Made by a program: the position numbers and the translations under genes. Below the pieces are notes generated by a model, which worked only from the letters and a program-made list of their open reading frames with translations, had not been told where the DNA came from and made no database searches. This document shows positions 22,240 to 34,490 of a stretch of DNA of 64,000 nucleotides, piece after piece; position 1 is the stretch's first letter, and every line of letters begins with the position of its first letter. This DNA comes from Pegea sp. RAD2-039 (taxonomy: Eukaryota > Chordata > Thaliacea > Salpida > Salpidae): contig JAQGEQ010000192.1 of the NCBI GenBank assembly GCA_034620365.1, positions 434,001 to 498,000 of the forward strand, read 5' to 3'.

Positions 22240-24045
22240 TTGTTGATATCGTAAATTAGATAAATTTGGTATTACACAAATTTGGTTTTAGCTTTTAGTT
22301 TAAGATTTAACGATTTTTAGCAATTCAAATTAACTTAAACTATCAAAATTGCTTTAACAAGAAAATGTTTCTCTAATAATAAGTTTCTCATAACTATATT
22401 CTTGAAGTAAGATTAGTTATTCGCAACTGATTTTACTCAAATGGATTTCGGAGAAAAATAATCAAGTCAAAGAAAACTTAAGATTGATTTCTACTCTTAA
22501 ACGTTTAGTATTTCTAGAAAGATTTGATCTTTCACTTATTTTTTCGGTAATCTTATATTATAAACTTCTATAAACTCTGAGATCACCTTGCTACAAGCTA
22601 TTGTTTGTAAAACAAGTGACTCTAATTTCAATCTTGATAAAGCTAGTTTAGCAAATTAAATACCTTAACCTCTAAAACGTCTCACACAACACCACAGGTT
22701 GAAGGTGCTCAGGAAACATACTTGTCTAGATAATGACTTTTAACAATCAATTTTAAACGAAAGCTATTTTTTATTCACTTTGCCTAATATTAACTTTACT
22801 AATGTCACTAGACTACAGTGAGGTTAGGTAGAAGCAAAACCAATAATTTCGCTGTGTGTCTCCTAACAAGAATATTTATTTGAATATCTGATTTGATATT
22901 TCATTTGATAAAACTAATAAACATTGAACTAAAATCGTAATTTTTTTAATGGTTAACTAGATGAGTTTTTCTAACTTTTTTATAATTAGTAATTTTGACA
23001 GGAAGCTTTTATTGACTCAAATTTCCAGACAATGAAAAAAATTTCGAACTTTTTTAACAGAAGTTTACTTTCATTAAAGTATTTTTTATTTTTTTTAAAG
23101 AAATTCAGTAATTTTTTTTTCAGAAGTTTTAATTTTAAGACAAACTTGATTCAGTTTTCATTTTATGCATCTCTAGTTGCATCCAATCTAATTCAAAGAC
23201 TCGTATTTTCAAAGAAAGTTTGATTTACTAATCAGGTAATTGTTTCTGCATCTTATTTTTATTTTATTCATAATTTTAGAAATTGTAACAAAAATCGGTT
23301 GAATTTTTTTACTAAAAATAAAATTTTAAAAATCTCTTATAAAATGATTTGATAAAAATAAATCAGATGACCTAGGATGAGAGATACAAGATCTTCTAAA
23401 ACAACTGATGTAGAAACAACTATTAATAATGAAGATCATGAAAAAGATGTTGAATAAAATTGATAGAAATTTGACTAAAAAAAAAAACAAAATCAGAGAA
23501 TTTGAAATTTATTTAAGTAACTGAAATATCAAATTTAGTTAGAAAATCAAAATACAACAAAAAATATGTTTTTATTTTACTAGAAGTAAGTTTACGTAAA
23601 GAAAATTAAACTAAATATTTCATACTCCGTTCTGAAGCTTCATAAGAGTTTTTTAGTAATTTACTTAAATATAAGAAAATAAAATTATTTTCATTTTATT
23701 ACATAAGTTATAAAAAAAAATTAGAAAACTTTCTAAGTTAATAAATATATGAAAGAATTTGTGTAATTATTTAATCAAAAGTCTGAAAACAAACAAATAA
23801 GTTTATATTTTGTAAATTCTATCAGTTTTTACAAACAACAACAAAAATAAATATTAAAACAAACAAAAGTATCAAAGTAAAATTTATAAACAAACTAAAT
23901 TACTAAAAAAAGTTGATCATGATGACGTCAGAGAAGAAGACGCTACATAGTTACATGATCCACAGATTTCAACTAACATCAACAGACTCTCGAAAGACCT
24001 TCATCATTAATTGTTTAATCTTATAGTGCAAGATCTATGGCTGGT
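22240..24045. other. AT-rich spacer with one perfect CRE
   Basis: A TGACGTCA occurs at 23933-23940. A 26-codon open piece at 23377-23457 (after CCTAG, ending TAA with AATAAA overlapping the stop) looks exon-like but has no partner. The remaining sequence holds nothing I can support. Confidence 0.4.
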
Positions 24046-24047
24046 TA

Positions 24048-27000
24048 TTAGACGGTTTCGTGCAAAGAATTGCGCATATTAGGTGTGGGGAAATCTGGTG
24101 CGAACGCCATTTTAGTTCGCCAATCAATGACAGGGGGTAGTGACGATCCGAAGAAGGAACATTGAAACAAATCAGCAGCATTGTGAAGGATTCCACGACT
24201 GGAAAAAGACGAATAAATCTAAAATTAATTTAGTTAAAAACACAAAGTACTCGAAAGGACTTTTAGACGAATGAATGCCATGTTTGAAAGATTTGAAATG
24301 TTCATAGCGAAAAGCATTGATTCGTTCATTGGTGGTGAGTCCAAGCCAAACCATCTGAACAATTTCACTGATAAACTTCTAAATAATCTCAGATAAGGAC
24401 ACTGACCTGATAGAGTTGGGACATTAGCAGTAAAGTGACCCAGATTAGATGAAAAACTGTATTGATAAAAATCCAATTAACCCAAGGTGTAGCCTTGAGT
24501 TGGTACATAAGTTTATCAACAAATACTACATCATCATCATGAATATGATTAAAGTTCCAATCTAAACACTAATCCGTCAATAACATCCTTGACATATCAG
24601 AAACTTACATCGAAACGCTGCCAGAACATGCCAGAAAAGAATAAGAAACAGTGAAGCAAGATAAGCAACAAAGTAATGGTGGTTACCAGAACCTATAGCG
24701 TTTAATACCCACGGACAATAATGATCATATCTTGCTACACATTTGTTTGTGACTGAACAATGTTTCGACCTTAATGGTTTTGCAATCTGAATAATTGAGT
24801 TACAGTTAGTATGCTGATTTGAAAATGATGATGATACAGACAAGACAAGTACTGCAAATACTATCTTGTCGTAAAGTGTTGGTTTCCGCCATATGTACAA
24901 TCATCTAGAAAGAAGACACATTTGATTATGTTTTGCAGATGTCGTTGACGTCTTACTCGTTTCTTATCATCTTCGTGAACAGCTATAAAGCCAGGATCAG
25001 ATTTAACGACTTTATAGAAGGAGTAGAACATGAATGAACTACAGGTGAAGTAGAAAAGTAAGCTAATAAATGAATAAGTTGTTGGAATATAAAAGAAGAT
25101 AGAAGTAATGTATGTCCAAAATTTTGTAGCACAAGAAATTGCGATCAGGAAACAACTCATATAATCCATTTGTCCCACACACACTCTGTAATTAGAAACA
25201 AATGGATGGAGATAAAGATGATGAAGTACCAACTAACAGTGTTAAGGCGTGTAAGCTTCCATAAAAGATCAGGATCAAAGCTAATTTAAGAAGCCATGAA
25301 TTAATGGATGCTTCAAAAATTACTCCAACCAAAAAGATTACAAGAAAAGGAAGAAGAAAAATAAATTTCTGTTGGAACTGAAAACGATGATTAGAAGATG
25401 ATAAATAGTTAGAGATCATTTACTGATTTGTTGTAAAGGAATCTCTTCCAGATATCTTCCTCTAGATCTAATCCTTGATTTTTGCGAGCATCTTTAATTC
25501 GACCAATTATCCAGTTGTTCGATTTTTGTTGTGCTATATCTAATGGGGTTTCTCCCTAAGATGATATAAATTTAATCTGTGGTCGGTGATTGGTTAATTT
25601 CATTGTAGAAAATTGAAAAGTTGTAAATAAAAGACTTGTTGGAGGTAAAATGTATTGACAGTTATTATTTATGTGTTGTGGTCTGTTTTATTTTCACAAC
25701 TTTATGTGAATCTAATCCTCACTGCATTTAGTAAAATTATTTGGTATTCTCATAATTAAACTTTAAAACGAATTTGTTTCAACATAATCTTAATTTTAAT
25801 AAATAAATAAAACCTTGGCGTTTTTGGCATCTAAGTCAGCTCCACTTCTAATAAGTAAAGTAATCACATTTGTGTTTTGAGAGGTACAAGCCCAATGTAG
25901 AGGTGTATTACGGTTTTGAAAATCTTTTTGGTTAACATTTGCATACAAAGATATTAAAGCCCGCGTAGGGTCGACACTAAACAAAAGAAAAATTACTTTT
26001 CAAAGGAGTTATTTGCATATAAACACTTACCCGAAGACTTTCATAGCAGCCCACATCAGAGCAGTCTTTCCCTTGGCATCGTATAAGTTTGGATCAGTTC
26101 CTTTTGCAATGAGATAAGAAACAATTGAAGTAAACCCACATTGAACAGCAACATGAACAGCGGCACACCCTTCAGAATCTCGTACAGCTGGATCTGCTCT
26201 GTGAATTTAAGGTAGTTTGTAGTAGAGACAGAACATTTTCGTTTTGTGGCTTCACTCAAGTTCTTATAAAGTTGGATTAAGTATAAGAGGTTTATTGATT
26301 CTATTTTTGGGTTCATGAATATTTATTCTCCGAAACAGAAGGTCTTTTAGAGCTAGAAGATGAAATTTATTGGTCACATGACTTAATTATAGTTTTGTGT
26401 TGTCTGAAATATTATCATATGAAATAAAAAAATGAAATAACTAACCCACAACGCATAAGAAGCACTACCATCTGTAAATGACCCTCTCTAATAGCCCAAT
26501 GAAGAGGTGTTGCCATTAAATCACCTCCTAGAACATCAACTACAGCTCCTTCAGAGATATAGTACCTACATATTAGTTTATTTACAAAAGCTAGTAACAA
26601 CTGATTGTAAAAGTGCCTGGCAATATCGAGTCGGTTGTTGATGGCAGCCCAATGAAGTACTGTAATATTATCTGCATCTGGCGTTCTAACATCGAATCCA
26701 TTTGCTACAACTTCCTTGCATCGTTCAAATACTCCATACTGTGTTGCTTTAACTATATCCCATGTACTAAGATATCAAGATTAGATATAAACAAATATAT
26801 GAATAAATTTTTAAGAAGTTTTAAATGATAAGTGTTAATATATTTTGATGATATAATCATAATCTTTTTATAATATTGATAAATATTATCATAGAATTTA
26901 GATTTATAATTTTTATTTAATATATGAAAATTTAAACATATTTTAAATCTATATTTGTTCGACGAAATAATTTTCTAAATGCTTGATTTTTATTTTATAA

Positions 27001-27235
27001 AATTATAATCAATATTTAGCAGTTTTATTTTCAGTTATTGATTTTCATAATTAAGTTTCAGAATTAAAAGTAATAAAGTATTTTGCATAAAATCTTTAAA
27101 AAACCCAAAAAAAAACTCTATTATGTAATGTGTCAACAAGATTTAAATTTAATTTGAACTTTTTGTTCAAAAAATTGTTATTATTTAAATGTAAGTTGTT
27201 TAATAAATAAAGACTTACCAACTTTCTTCTGTCAT
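24048..27235 (-). CDS. ZDHHC17: Ankyrin-repeat DHHC palmitoyltransferase, ZDHHC17/HIP14 type
   Basis: S-palmitoyltransferase of Golgi and vesicle membranes; the ankyrin part recruits substrates. Thirteen exons (27235-27219, 26766-26617, 26565-26446, 26198-26031, 25976-25814, 25555-25424, 25377-25230, 25183-24957, 24904-24842, 24786-24609, 24561-24407, 24354-24251, 24198-24048) give 591 residues; human ZDHHC17 has 632. Family blocks: [66 protein letters not shown] and [12 protein letters not shown] segments flank the cysteine-rich domain. Odd points: DHHC is DHYC, and two conserved zinc cysteines are Thr and Ala. Introns are mostly about 50 bp. One intron (26566-26616) needs a GC donor, and the exon 7/8 acceptor could be 2 nt earlier. 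It may represent the common ZDHHC13/17 ancestor. Confidence 0.95.
26566..26616 (-). other. GC-AG intron of 51 bp in the ZDHHC17-type gene
   Basis: Family conservation ([15 protein letters not shown]) requires removing exactly 51 bp that begins GCACTTTT and ends ATGTAG. The donor is AG/GC rather than GT. The intron is a multiple of three and has no in-frame stop, so retention would add 17 residues inside an ankyrin repeat. Confidence 0.75.
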
Positions 27236-29110
27236 TATACAATTCTGTAGTAAAATCTAACCAATCATCAAATTAGATAATTACAGAATCAAAAGTAACT
27301 CTCTATCTAAAATGAGATTTTTATCAATTTATTAAAATTAGATTTTCATTGTTTATATAAATATAGCTAAAAAGAAAATTAGATTTTACTGAAATAAGTT
27401 TATTCTATAAATTATTAAAAAAGCTATTTTTTCTGGAGCTAATTAAATAAATATTTCAATTTTAAAAAATTTATAAACTAAAATAATAGTTTTTCTACTT
27501 ATTTCAATATCTTAATAATTAAAACAAATATATTTTATGTTGATGAATAACTCAAAAAATTTTAAAATAATAATAACCTTCTAAATAGTTTAAAGCAGAA
27601 TATTCTAAATTTATTTAAATAGTTTGTTTATTTGTAGTTTTAGTTATTATTGTAAACTTTATGATTTTAAAGAATTCAAAATATTACTAAACAAAGTACA
27701 AGTATAATTTAATTATAATTTAAATAACAGTAAATAAAACTGAAATTTTTATTACATAAAATACTGAAGTCCAAAAAAAAACTATTTAATCATCAAAATA
27801 ATCAATAAAATAATTTCTATGTAAGTTATTGATTTTACATTTGATATTAACTAGAAAATTATTGAAAAATTTAATAATTTTATCTAGCTCACAGTTTCTT
27901 ACTAATTATTTATTAGTTAAGTTTTTAAGAAATAAATTTGACGTAAAAAATTATTCATAGTGAATAATATTTAACAATTAATAATCAAAATTTAGAATCA
28001 ATTGCTACAAAAAATGCTCCCAAAATAATTTATAAGTATTTCGGCTTTTGACTGGAACGTTCTTATGAAATAAAAATATATTTAAATATAAAATGGTTTG
28101 AGTAAAATTTGAATAAATTAATTTGGAAAACTTACTTAAGTTAAACTATAAACCTCTAAAAACAAGATGCTGAATCATATGTTAGGTACCAAAATGTATA
28201 AAATTGTTTATTTAAAAATCATAAAATCTATTTTGTTTATTTTACAACTTATTTAAATACATAAATTAAAAACGTTGATTATTGTAAATAATATTAAATT
28301 ATGTTTAACTAGTTGTAGAATAACCTTTTTTAAGGGTTTAACTGACCATCTTTTGACGGTAGACTTTTCGAGATATTTTTATGCCTACATACCATTGATA
28401 ATGATTTAAAGTACAGCTAATTATGTAACAGTTATCGTAGAATTTGTGCAACATCTATGTTTAAACTTGATTTCTAAATAATTCTTGTATGCTGTCAAAA
28501 TGATATTAAATCTTACTATTAGTAGATTTTAGTCTTAAGATGTTGGTTTAATCATTTTATTGGGTACATAATCTTAAGAAGACTAATTCATTTAACTTGA
28601 TTCGTCAATTTTGTTATTTTTTCTTAATTAACAAATCACTAATTTATTTTTTTATCTTGTCTTTGCTGGTAAAGAGAACTTAAAGTTCTATAGACAATAA
28701 ATATTGCAAAGCGAAAAACTAACTTAGTTAACTATTTTTATAACAAGTTTGTTTGAAAATTTCATTTACATTAAATGTTTAATAAAAAAAAACCTTTTTG
28801 ATAGTTCAAAATTTTTACTTTATTGTTTAAAGTATTAAAAATTTGAAAAAAGTTGCACAAAATTTTGAAATATTAGACGAACATCAAACTAGGTTTTTAA
28901 TTAAGTTAATGATATATACAATAGCAAAAATGTTATTATTATTTGTTAAAATAAAACTTATTTGCTATGTCATTCCCAACTATAAAAATTTACATTTTAA
29001 CGTTTATTAATATTTTATAATTACAATTCAGTTTATTCTGTTTATAAAAGTTATTCTTACAAAATTTATGACTTTTAGTTTGAAACTGGTACTAAATTGG
29101 CGTGATAATT
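27236..29110. other. Very AT-rich intergenic stretch
   Basis: Nearly pure A/T runs between the 5' end of the palmitoyltransferase gene and the 3' end of the Kelch gene. The promoter of the former is expected next to 27240, but I see no motif. Confidence 0.5.
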
Positions 29111-32100
29111 TTACGCACAAGCTATGTATACAGCAGCACATCCATGATAAAGCCACAAATGAGGTAAAGATCCAAGTCTACTCCATGAGTTTAATGCTGT
29201 ATTATAAATCTCTAATTCATCCCAATACATATTATCTTCCCAGTGCCCTCCTGTGTGAATCAAGTCTTTTCCGAAAAGAATAAGACTTCCATTTGAGTGT
29301 AGATTGTTCATATCTTCAGCTCTTTGCCATGTGTTGGTATTTGGATGGAAAACATACATCTGATATTTAGATCAATAAAAAGTTTACAACAAATTATTCA
29401 AATGATTGTTTTTGAAAAGATTTGAAAATAGGAATTTATTTCTACAAAAATAGTTTAACTATCTTTAAAAATTATCACAAAATTTAATATAATAACAATT
29501 TCGATTAAACAAATACATTCTGTACCTTCTTTGTGTTGTCTCCTGTTATAAAGACTTTTGTTTCATCTTCAGATGTAGCTGATACTGGTGATGAAAGATG
29601 CCTTGGGACATTAGGAGATCTTACAACTGTCCACGAGTCTACCGATGGATTGTAAAGTTGAACTAATATTTTATGCAAATGAGTACTCCCAATTAATAGG
29701 AGTTTTGAATTACAGGAAGTAGCTGTAAAATTGTACATCATTCCTGAAAAAGTTTTGATTAAAAGTTGTTTTTAGAATCAGATATCAAAATTGTAAATAA
29801 ATCTTTTATAAAGTTCTATTCAATTTGGATAAACACCTGGGAGCTTCTTTTTTGATACTTGTCCACGTGTTCTTATGCTCATCATAATATTCTACATCAA
29901 TTGTTTCTAATGATCTCCCTCCAACAACATACAATCGATTGTTAAGTTGACATGAACAATGAAAAGCTCTGAATAATTCAACTCAGTATAAAAATCTTGT
30001 TCTATAACTCAGATTAATTTAAGATTAGTTTTAATGTTTTGTATTGGAAATGGAAATACTAATGAAAGCTTTGACTGAATTTAATTGGTGACATTTAAAA
30101 TGAAATTTGTTGCAAATGAAACCTGCGTTTATTCATATCAGGTAACTGTTGCCATGTGTCACTTGCTACATCATACATCCATGATCGATTTATCACAAAG
30201 TGATTACTTGAAGTAGTTGAAGAACCACCTATATTCAGATAAACAATAAAAATACGAGTTGACGATATAAAAAATCAAACTATTTGAATAAAAACCTAAA
30301 ATAAAAAAAGCAAAACTGAATTGTTTATTCGATTTATCTACCTGTAACAACTACGTTGCTATTGAACCTAGCAACTGCAAACCCTCTTAAACCTCGTTCA
30401 GGCCACGATCTTCTTTGTTTCCATCTTCTTAAATGAGGTAGATAACAAAAAACATTTGGTTGTGTCGTATCTCCTCTTTCAGCTTCAGCTAAATTCAATC
30501 CTCCAACTAAAACTAATCCCTGATGAGCACTTCTGTCTTCATCTTCACTTCCAACTGACACTTTTCTTGATATATTTTGAACTTGCATCTCTTGTACATT
30601 TTGTGTATTGTTGTCATTACTTGTTGGTTTGTAGCATCCAAGACTTAAAGACTGCCGAATATGCTCTAAGACAATTTGCTGAAAATAAAATCAAAGGTTT
30701 CGTGCAAATGGTTTAAAGTATTATGAAAGATCTACTCTAGAAAATCTGCTAAAAGAAAACGAGTCTTTAGATTTATCGAAAATCAAGTTTTTATTAGAGA
30801 CACGTTTTTTTGGGCTTCTTTTTATTGACAGAAGATTTTAAGGAATCAAAACGTTGAAATGAGTTTTTCATCAAATTTTTCGATGAAATTTGAACTAAGT
30901 TTGTTGATAAGATTGATGCTTTTAGCACGTTGGTAAACAAAAGTGAACATTTTATGTAAATAAAAGAAGGAAAACTGATTCATGAAAATTAATCTATTAT
31001 TTTTGTTTTATGTTTCTGTTAGAAGCAGTAATTTATTTTCAATTTTTCATGAAATGCATCTTACTTTTTTTCCAACAAATATTTTGTAAGTTTAAAAAAT
31101 CATTAAAATTTAAACTTCTTTAAAACATCTCTCATCAAAGTATAAAAAAAAAACTTTCGTCTCGAATGTTCTCGAAGATATTTCAAATTGTTTACCTTTA
31201 AATTCCGATTAGTTTGTAAGAATGAGTCTTTAACCAACAATTTAAGAAGAAAATGTGATGAAACCCTTTTCCACTGAATTTTATCCATTAGGCTTTCCGC
31301 ATCACTAATCCGTTGATTGAGATCGTATTTAAGCCAAGCTAACACAGACATAATTAGTGGCTCCTAAAAATTTGAAAGAAAAGTTTGAAAATATCTTGCA
31401 ATTACTTCATACAATAACCTCACTATCTTTATGTGACATAGGATTTTCTAAGACTTCCTCAACGTCAGATAATTCAATTATTGAGCTGTATTTATTTGTG
31501 AAAACTTCAAAGACATGATTAATGATGTATTGCTGTGCAGAGGACTGAAACACAAAAGTTATTAAATTGCTACGTTAAAATGATCTTAGTTATTAGAAAT
31601 TTTCATCCGTTAGTAACTTACCTGCAAAGAAGAGTAATTATTACTTTTGGCTAACTTTAAAATATCCAAACAATTAGTATGGTCGATTTGATTATGTATA
31701 TACTCAACGCAAATTTCTACAACCTAAAAATAAGGTGACAACTTGGTGCTTTTTGTATATGTCATATACTTTATATATTTTTCTATAATCTTGAATACCT
31801 TATTGCAAATATCTTACTATAAAAAATTATATAATTAGTTCAAATCATTATAATTTTTCTGTTTAAGAGTTTATATTGACTTTATTGTATTATTGTTACC
31901 TTTGTAAACTCTAGTAATGTGGCTGCTTTCAAAATACTTTCTACAGACGAATGGTTAAGTTTTAGACGTCCAGTGTAAGAAAAATCCAAAAGCGTTTTCA
32001 TTTCACTCAAAGATATATTCTGATAATTTTGAATAAAGTTTTTATATTTTCAATTTTAAAAAAGAATTTATTTACGTTGACTTCAATCCTTCCTTCCAAG

Positions 32101-32303
32101 CATTCTCTAAATCTTCCACTGACAGCTCCACGAATAAATTTACTGAATAAGCAAAGTACTGAACGGTGACAATAAAGAGATACGTCGTTTACTTTGATCA
32201 TGAAGTCACATAATGTTGGTTCATTGTATCTCATACTGTTTAGTCCAGATAACAAGAATGCAGAGTGCTCCTGTGGCTCAGAATAAATAAATGTATCCAT
32301 CAT
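29111..32303 (-). CDS. BTB-BACK-Kelch protein (KLHL type)
   Basis: Such proteins bind CUL3 through BTB-BACK and recruit substrates for ubiquitination through a six-bladed Kelch propeller. Ten exons: 32303-32076, 32019-31900, 31723-31622, 31544-31419, 31363-31196, 30678-30342, 30228-30123, 29968-29837, 29743-29526, 29359-29111; about 595 residues, the usual KLHL length. BTB: L-C-D-F-M-I-K-V-N-D-V, C-H-R-S-V-L-C-L-F-S-K-F. BACK: C-L-D-I-L-K-L-A-K-S-N-N-Y, then V-L-A-W-L-K-Y-D. Kelch blades have paired Gly and Tyr/Trp spacing, for example L-V-L-V-G-G, L-Y-V-V-G-G-R-S, Y-N-P-S-V-D-S-W and F-H-P-N-T-N-T-W. The start is the first of two consecutive ATGs. All junctions agree in phase except exon 8 to 9, which is off by one nucleotide. 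I cannot assign the KLHL subfamily. Confidence 0.92.
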
Positions 32304-34490
32304 AAGATAAATAAATATGACTCAAATCTGTTAAAGCTGTGAATTCGAGTTAAAACAACTTATTTTGGTTTTATGTCATTTTTTTTGAAGTTAAACAGAT
32401 AAAATATTAAAAGTAAATAAGTTAAATTTTAGACTAACTATTTTTAAAATACCTGAAATTAAACAAAAATCAAATAATTAAAACTTTACTAAACCTGAGT
32501 CTGTTTTGAAATAAATACTTTTGTAACTGAAAACATTTTGAAATGTTTTAAAAGAAAATCGAATAAACTTTATCTGTTTCTATATCCTTAAGTCATATGA
32601 TCTTGAAAAAGTTTTGCCAAAAGACTTTCTCATAAAGATAAAGTTTTCTATTCTAGTATTCTTATCACTAAACAACTTTAGTACTTCACAATATTGTTGA
32701 AATATCTAAACTTTAATTCAATAACTTGTATATAAAAATATATTTTTAGTAAATGACTGAATTAAAGTAGCGATTAAACTTTTGACTTAAAAGCTAATAA
32801 AAGATTAAAATTAAAACAACTTTCTAAGATTTAAACTGCAAAAAATTTAATACTTTCATATCTTAAACACAATACTTTTATATAAGAACTTCAAGCAAAG
32901 TGATTTCTGGCAAAGCAGAAAACGTATCTATTACTCATTGGTATTATGAATAGACTTATAATTAGCTCTCTACATTATCTACTAGTGTGATTGTATCAGC
33001 TACACTTACCAGCAGTTGCTTTTCATTTAATTGAATTTGATAAACGTTAAAGCTGAGATAATTTATAAAGTTTGAGTTTTATATAAAGAAATATTTATTT
33101 TGTATTCACAAATAAATGGAATAAATAAATAATATTAAATCCTAAATACAAACTCTGTCTGGTTTTTATGCTTAAAACTATTATTTAAATTGTTTCAAAA
33201 ATTCTGTCATTGCTGTAGAAGTGCTGATGCTAAGTAATATCCAAAATAACCTCGTAAAAAGCAATTATATCACTTTATTTAAACAGTATCTTTGAAATTA
33301 GTGTTGTAAAAAGCCAAAAAATGTCATTAATTAATTCTTTTGCTTTTTATACTTTTGGTTACCATTGACAAATTCTAAATAAACTACAAGTAAAACTTCA
33401 GACATTTCAATTGAACTTATATATATTCGAAAGAATACTTTTATTAATAACTTAATTAACCCACCACACTGACAGCCAAATGATTTTGAACGTAGAGGGA
33501 ATTAAATTGTTGTTTCGTAAGACTAAAGAAGCTATAAAAATAATTATTCCATTTTATCCACAATTAAACTGTTGTTTATTAAAACCACTTATTTTAATTT
33601 GAATTGCTAGATTCAGTATACATGTATAATGTAGTATACCATTAAATTTGTAAGCATAAATTTAAAGAAATAGTAAGTTTAATTTATCATATATACACTG
33701 GTTAAATTCAGTTTTAGTTTAATAAGCTTCGATAAGATATTAGGTTTTAGGTAGCAGTTTTTTGGTTTGGTTTTTCCTTTAGAATTCAGATATAAGAAAT
33801 GTTTAAAGCAATAAAGTTTATTAAATTTATTTGAAAAATATCAAAAGCTTATGAAGTTATAGCAAATATTTATTTTAATCAAATGTTTTAACATAAGCAA
33901 TATTTAACAAAAATGAAAGTTATCTAAAAAAAAAATAGTTATAACTTCATTAAAACAACAAATTAATAAATGAAATACTTCAACCAAAATTACACATAGC
34001 TACTTTTATGAAATAATACATCTTTAAAAACCAATAATAGACGTATATACGAAAAAAAGAAGATTAAATCTATTGCAATTAATTAGTAAAAGGATTATAA
34101 ACGATAGAAACTTGTCAAGTTTTCCTAAATACAAATTTACAAGAATAAATAAACATTTAAAAATATAACTAGAATATCAAAACTTTTTCTAACATCGATT
34201 TAAGATGCTAGTTATTTCAATTCTTGTTTTAGATTGTAGCATCTTTTTTATATTCAACTTTTTAATTAGTTCAGCTGTATATGAAGACAATTACAACAAT
34301 TAAGAAAAAATCGTTTGCAAATGACTTAACCTCAAAGTCAATTATTTGATTTGACAAAAATATTTCTGATCAAACAGATCATATTAAGAAGAGGTAGACT
34401 CTTTTTTCAGAATCTTATAAGATTTTTGACTTTTCTGAAACTATTTGCTTCAAAAAATTCGAGAAGAGATCGAATTTATGTGAAGAAGTT
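32304..34490. other. AT-rich intergenic stretch between Kelch and DOK-type genes
   Basis: This should contain the Kelch gene promoter (left) and the DOK-type 3' UTR (right). No coding or repeat signal is supported. Confidence 0.5.

Noticed and set aside
23377-23457. Possible alternative last exon for the connexin gene
   Set aside because: Joining from the only donor-like site in the connexin last exon (GGAG/GTGACT) gives an immediate stop, and no other partner exists.
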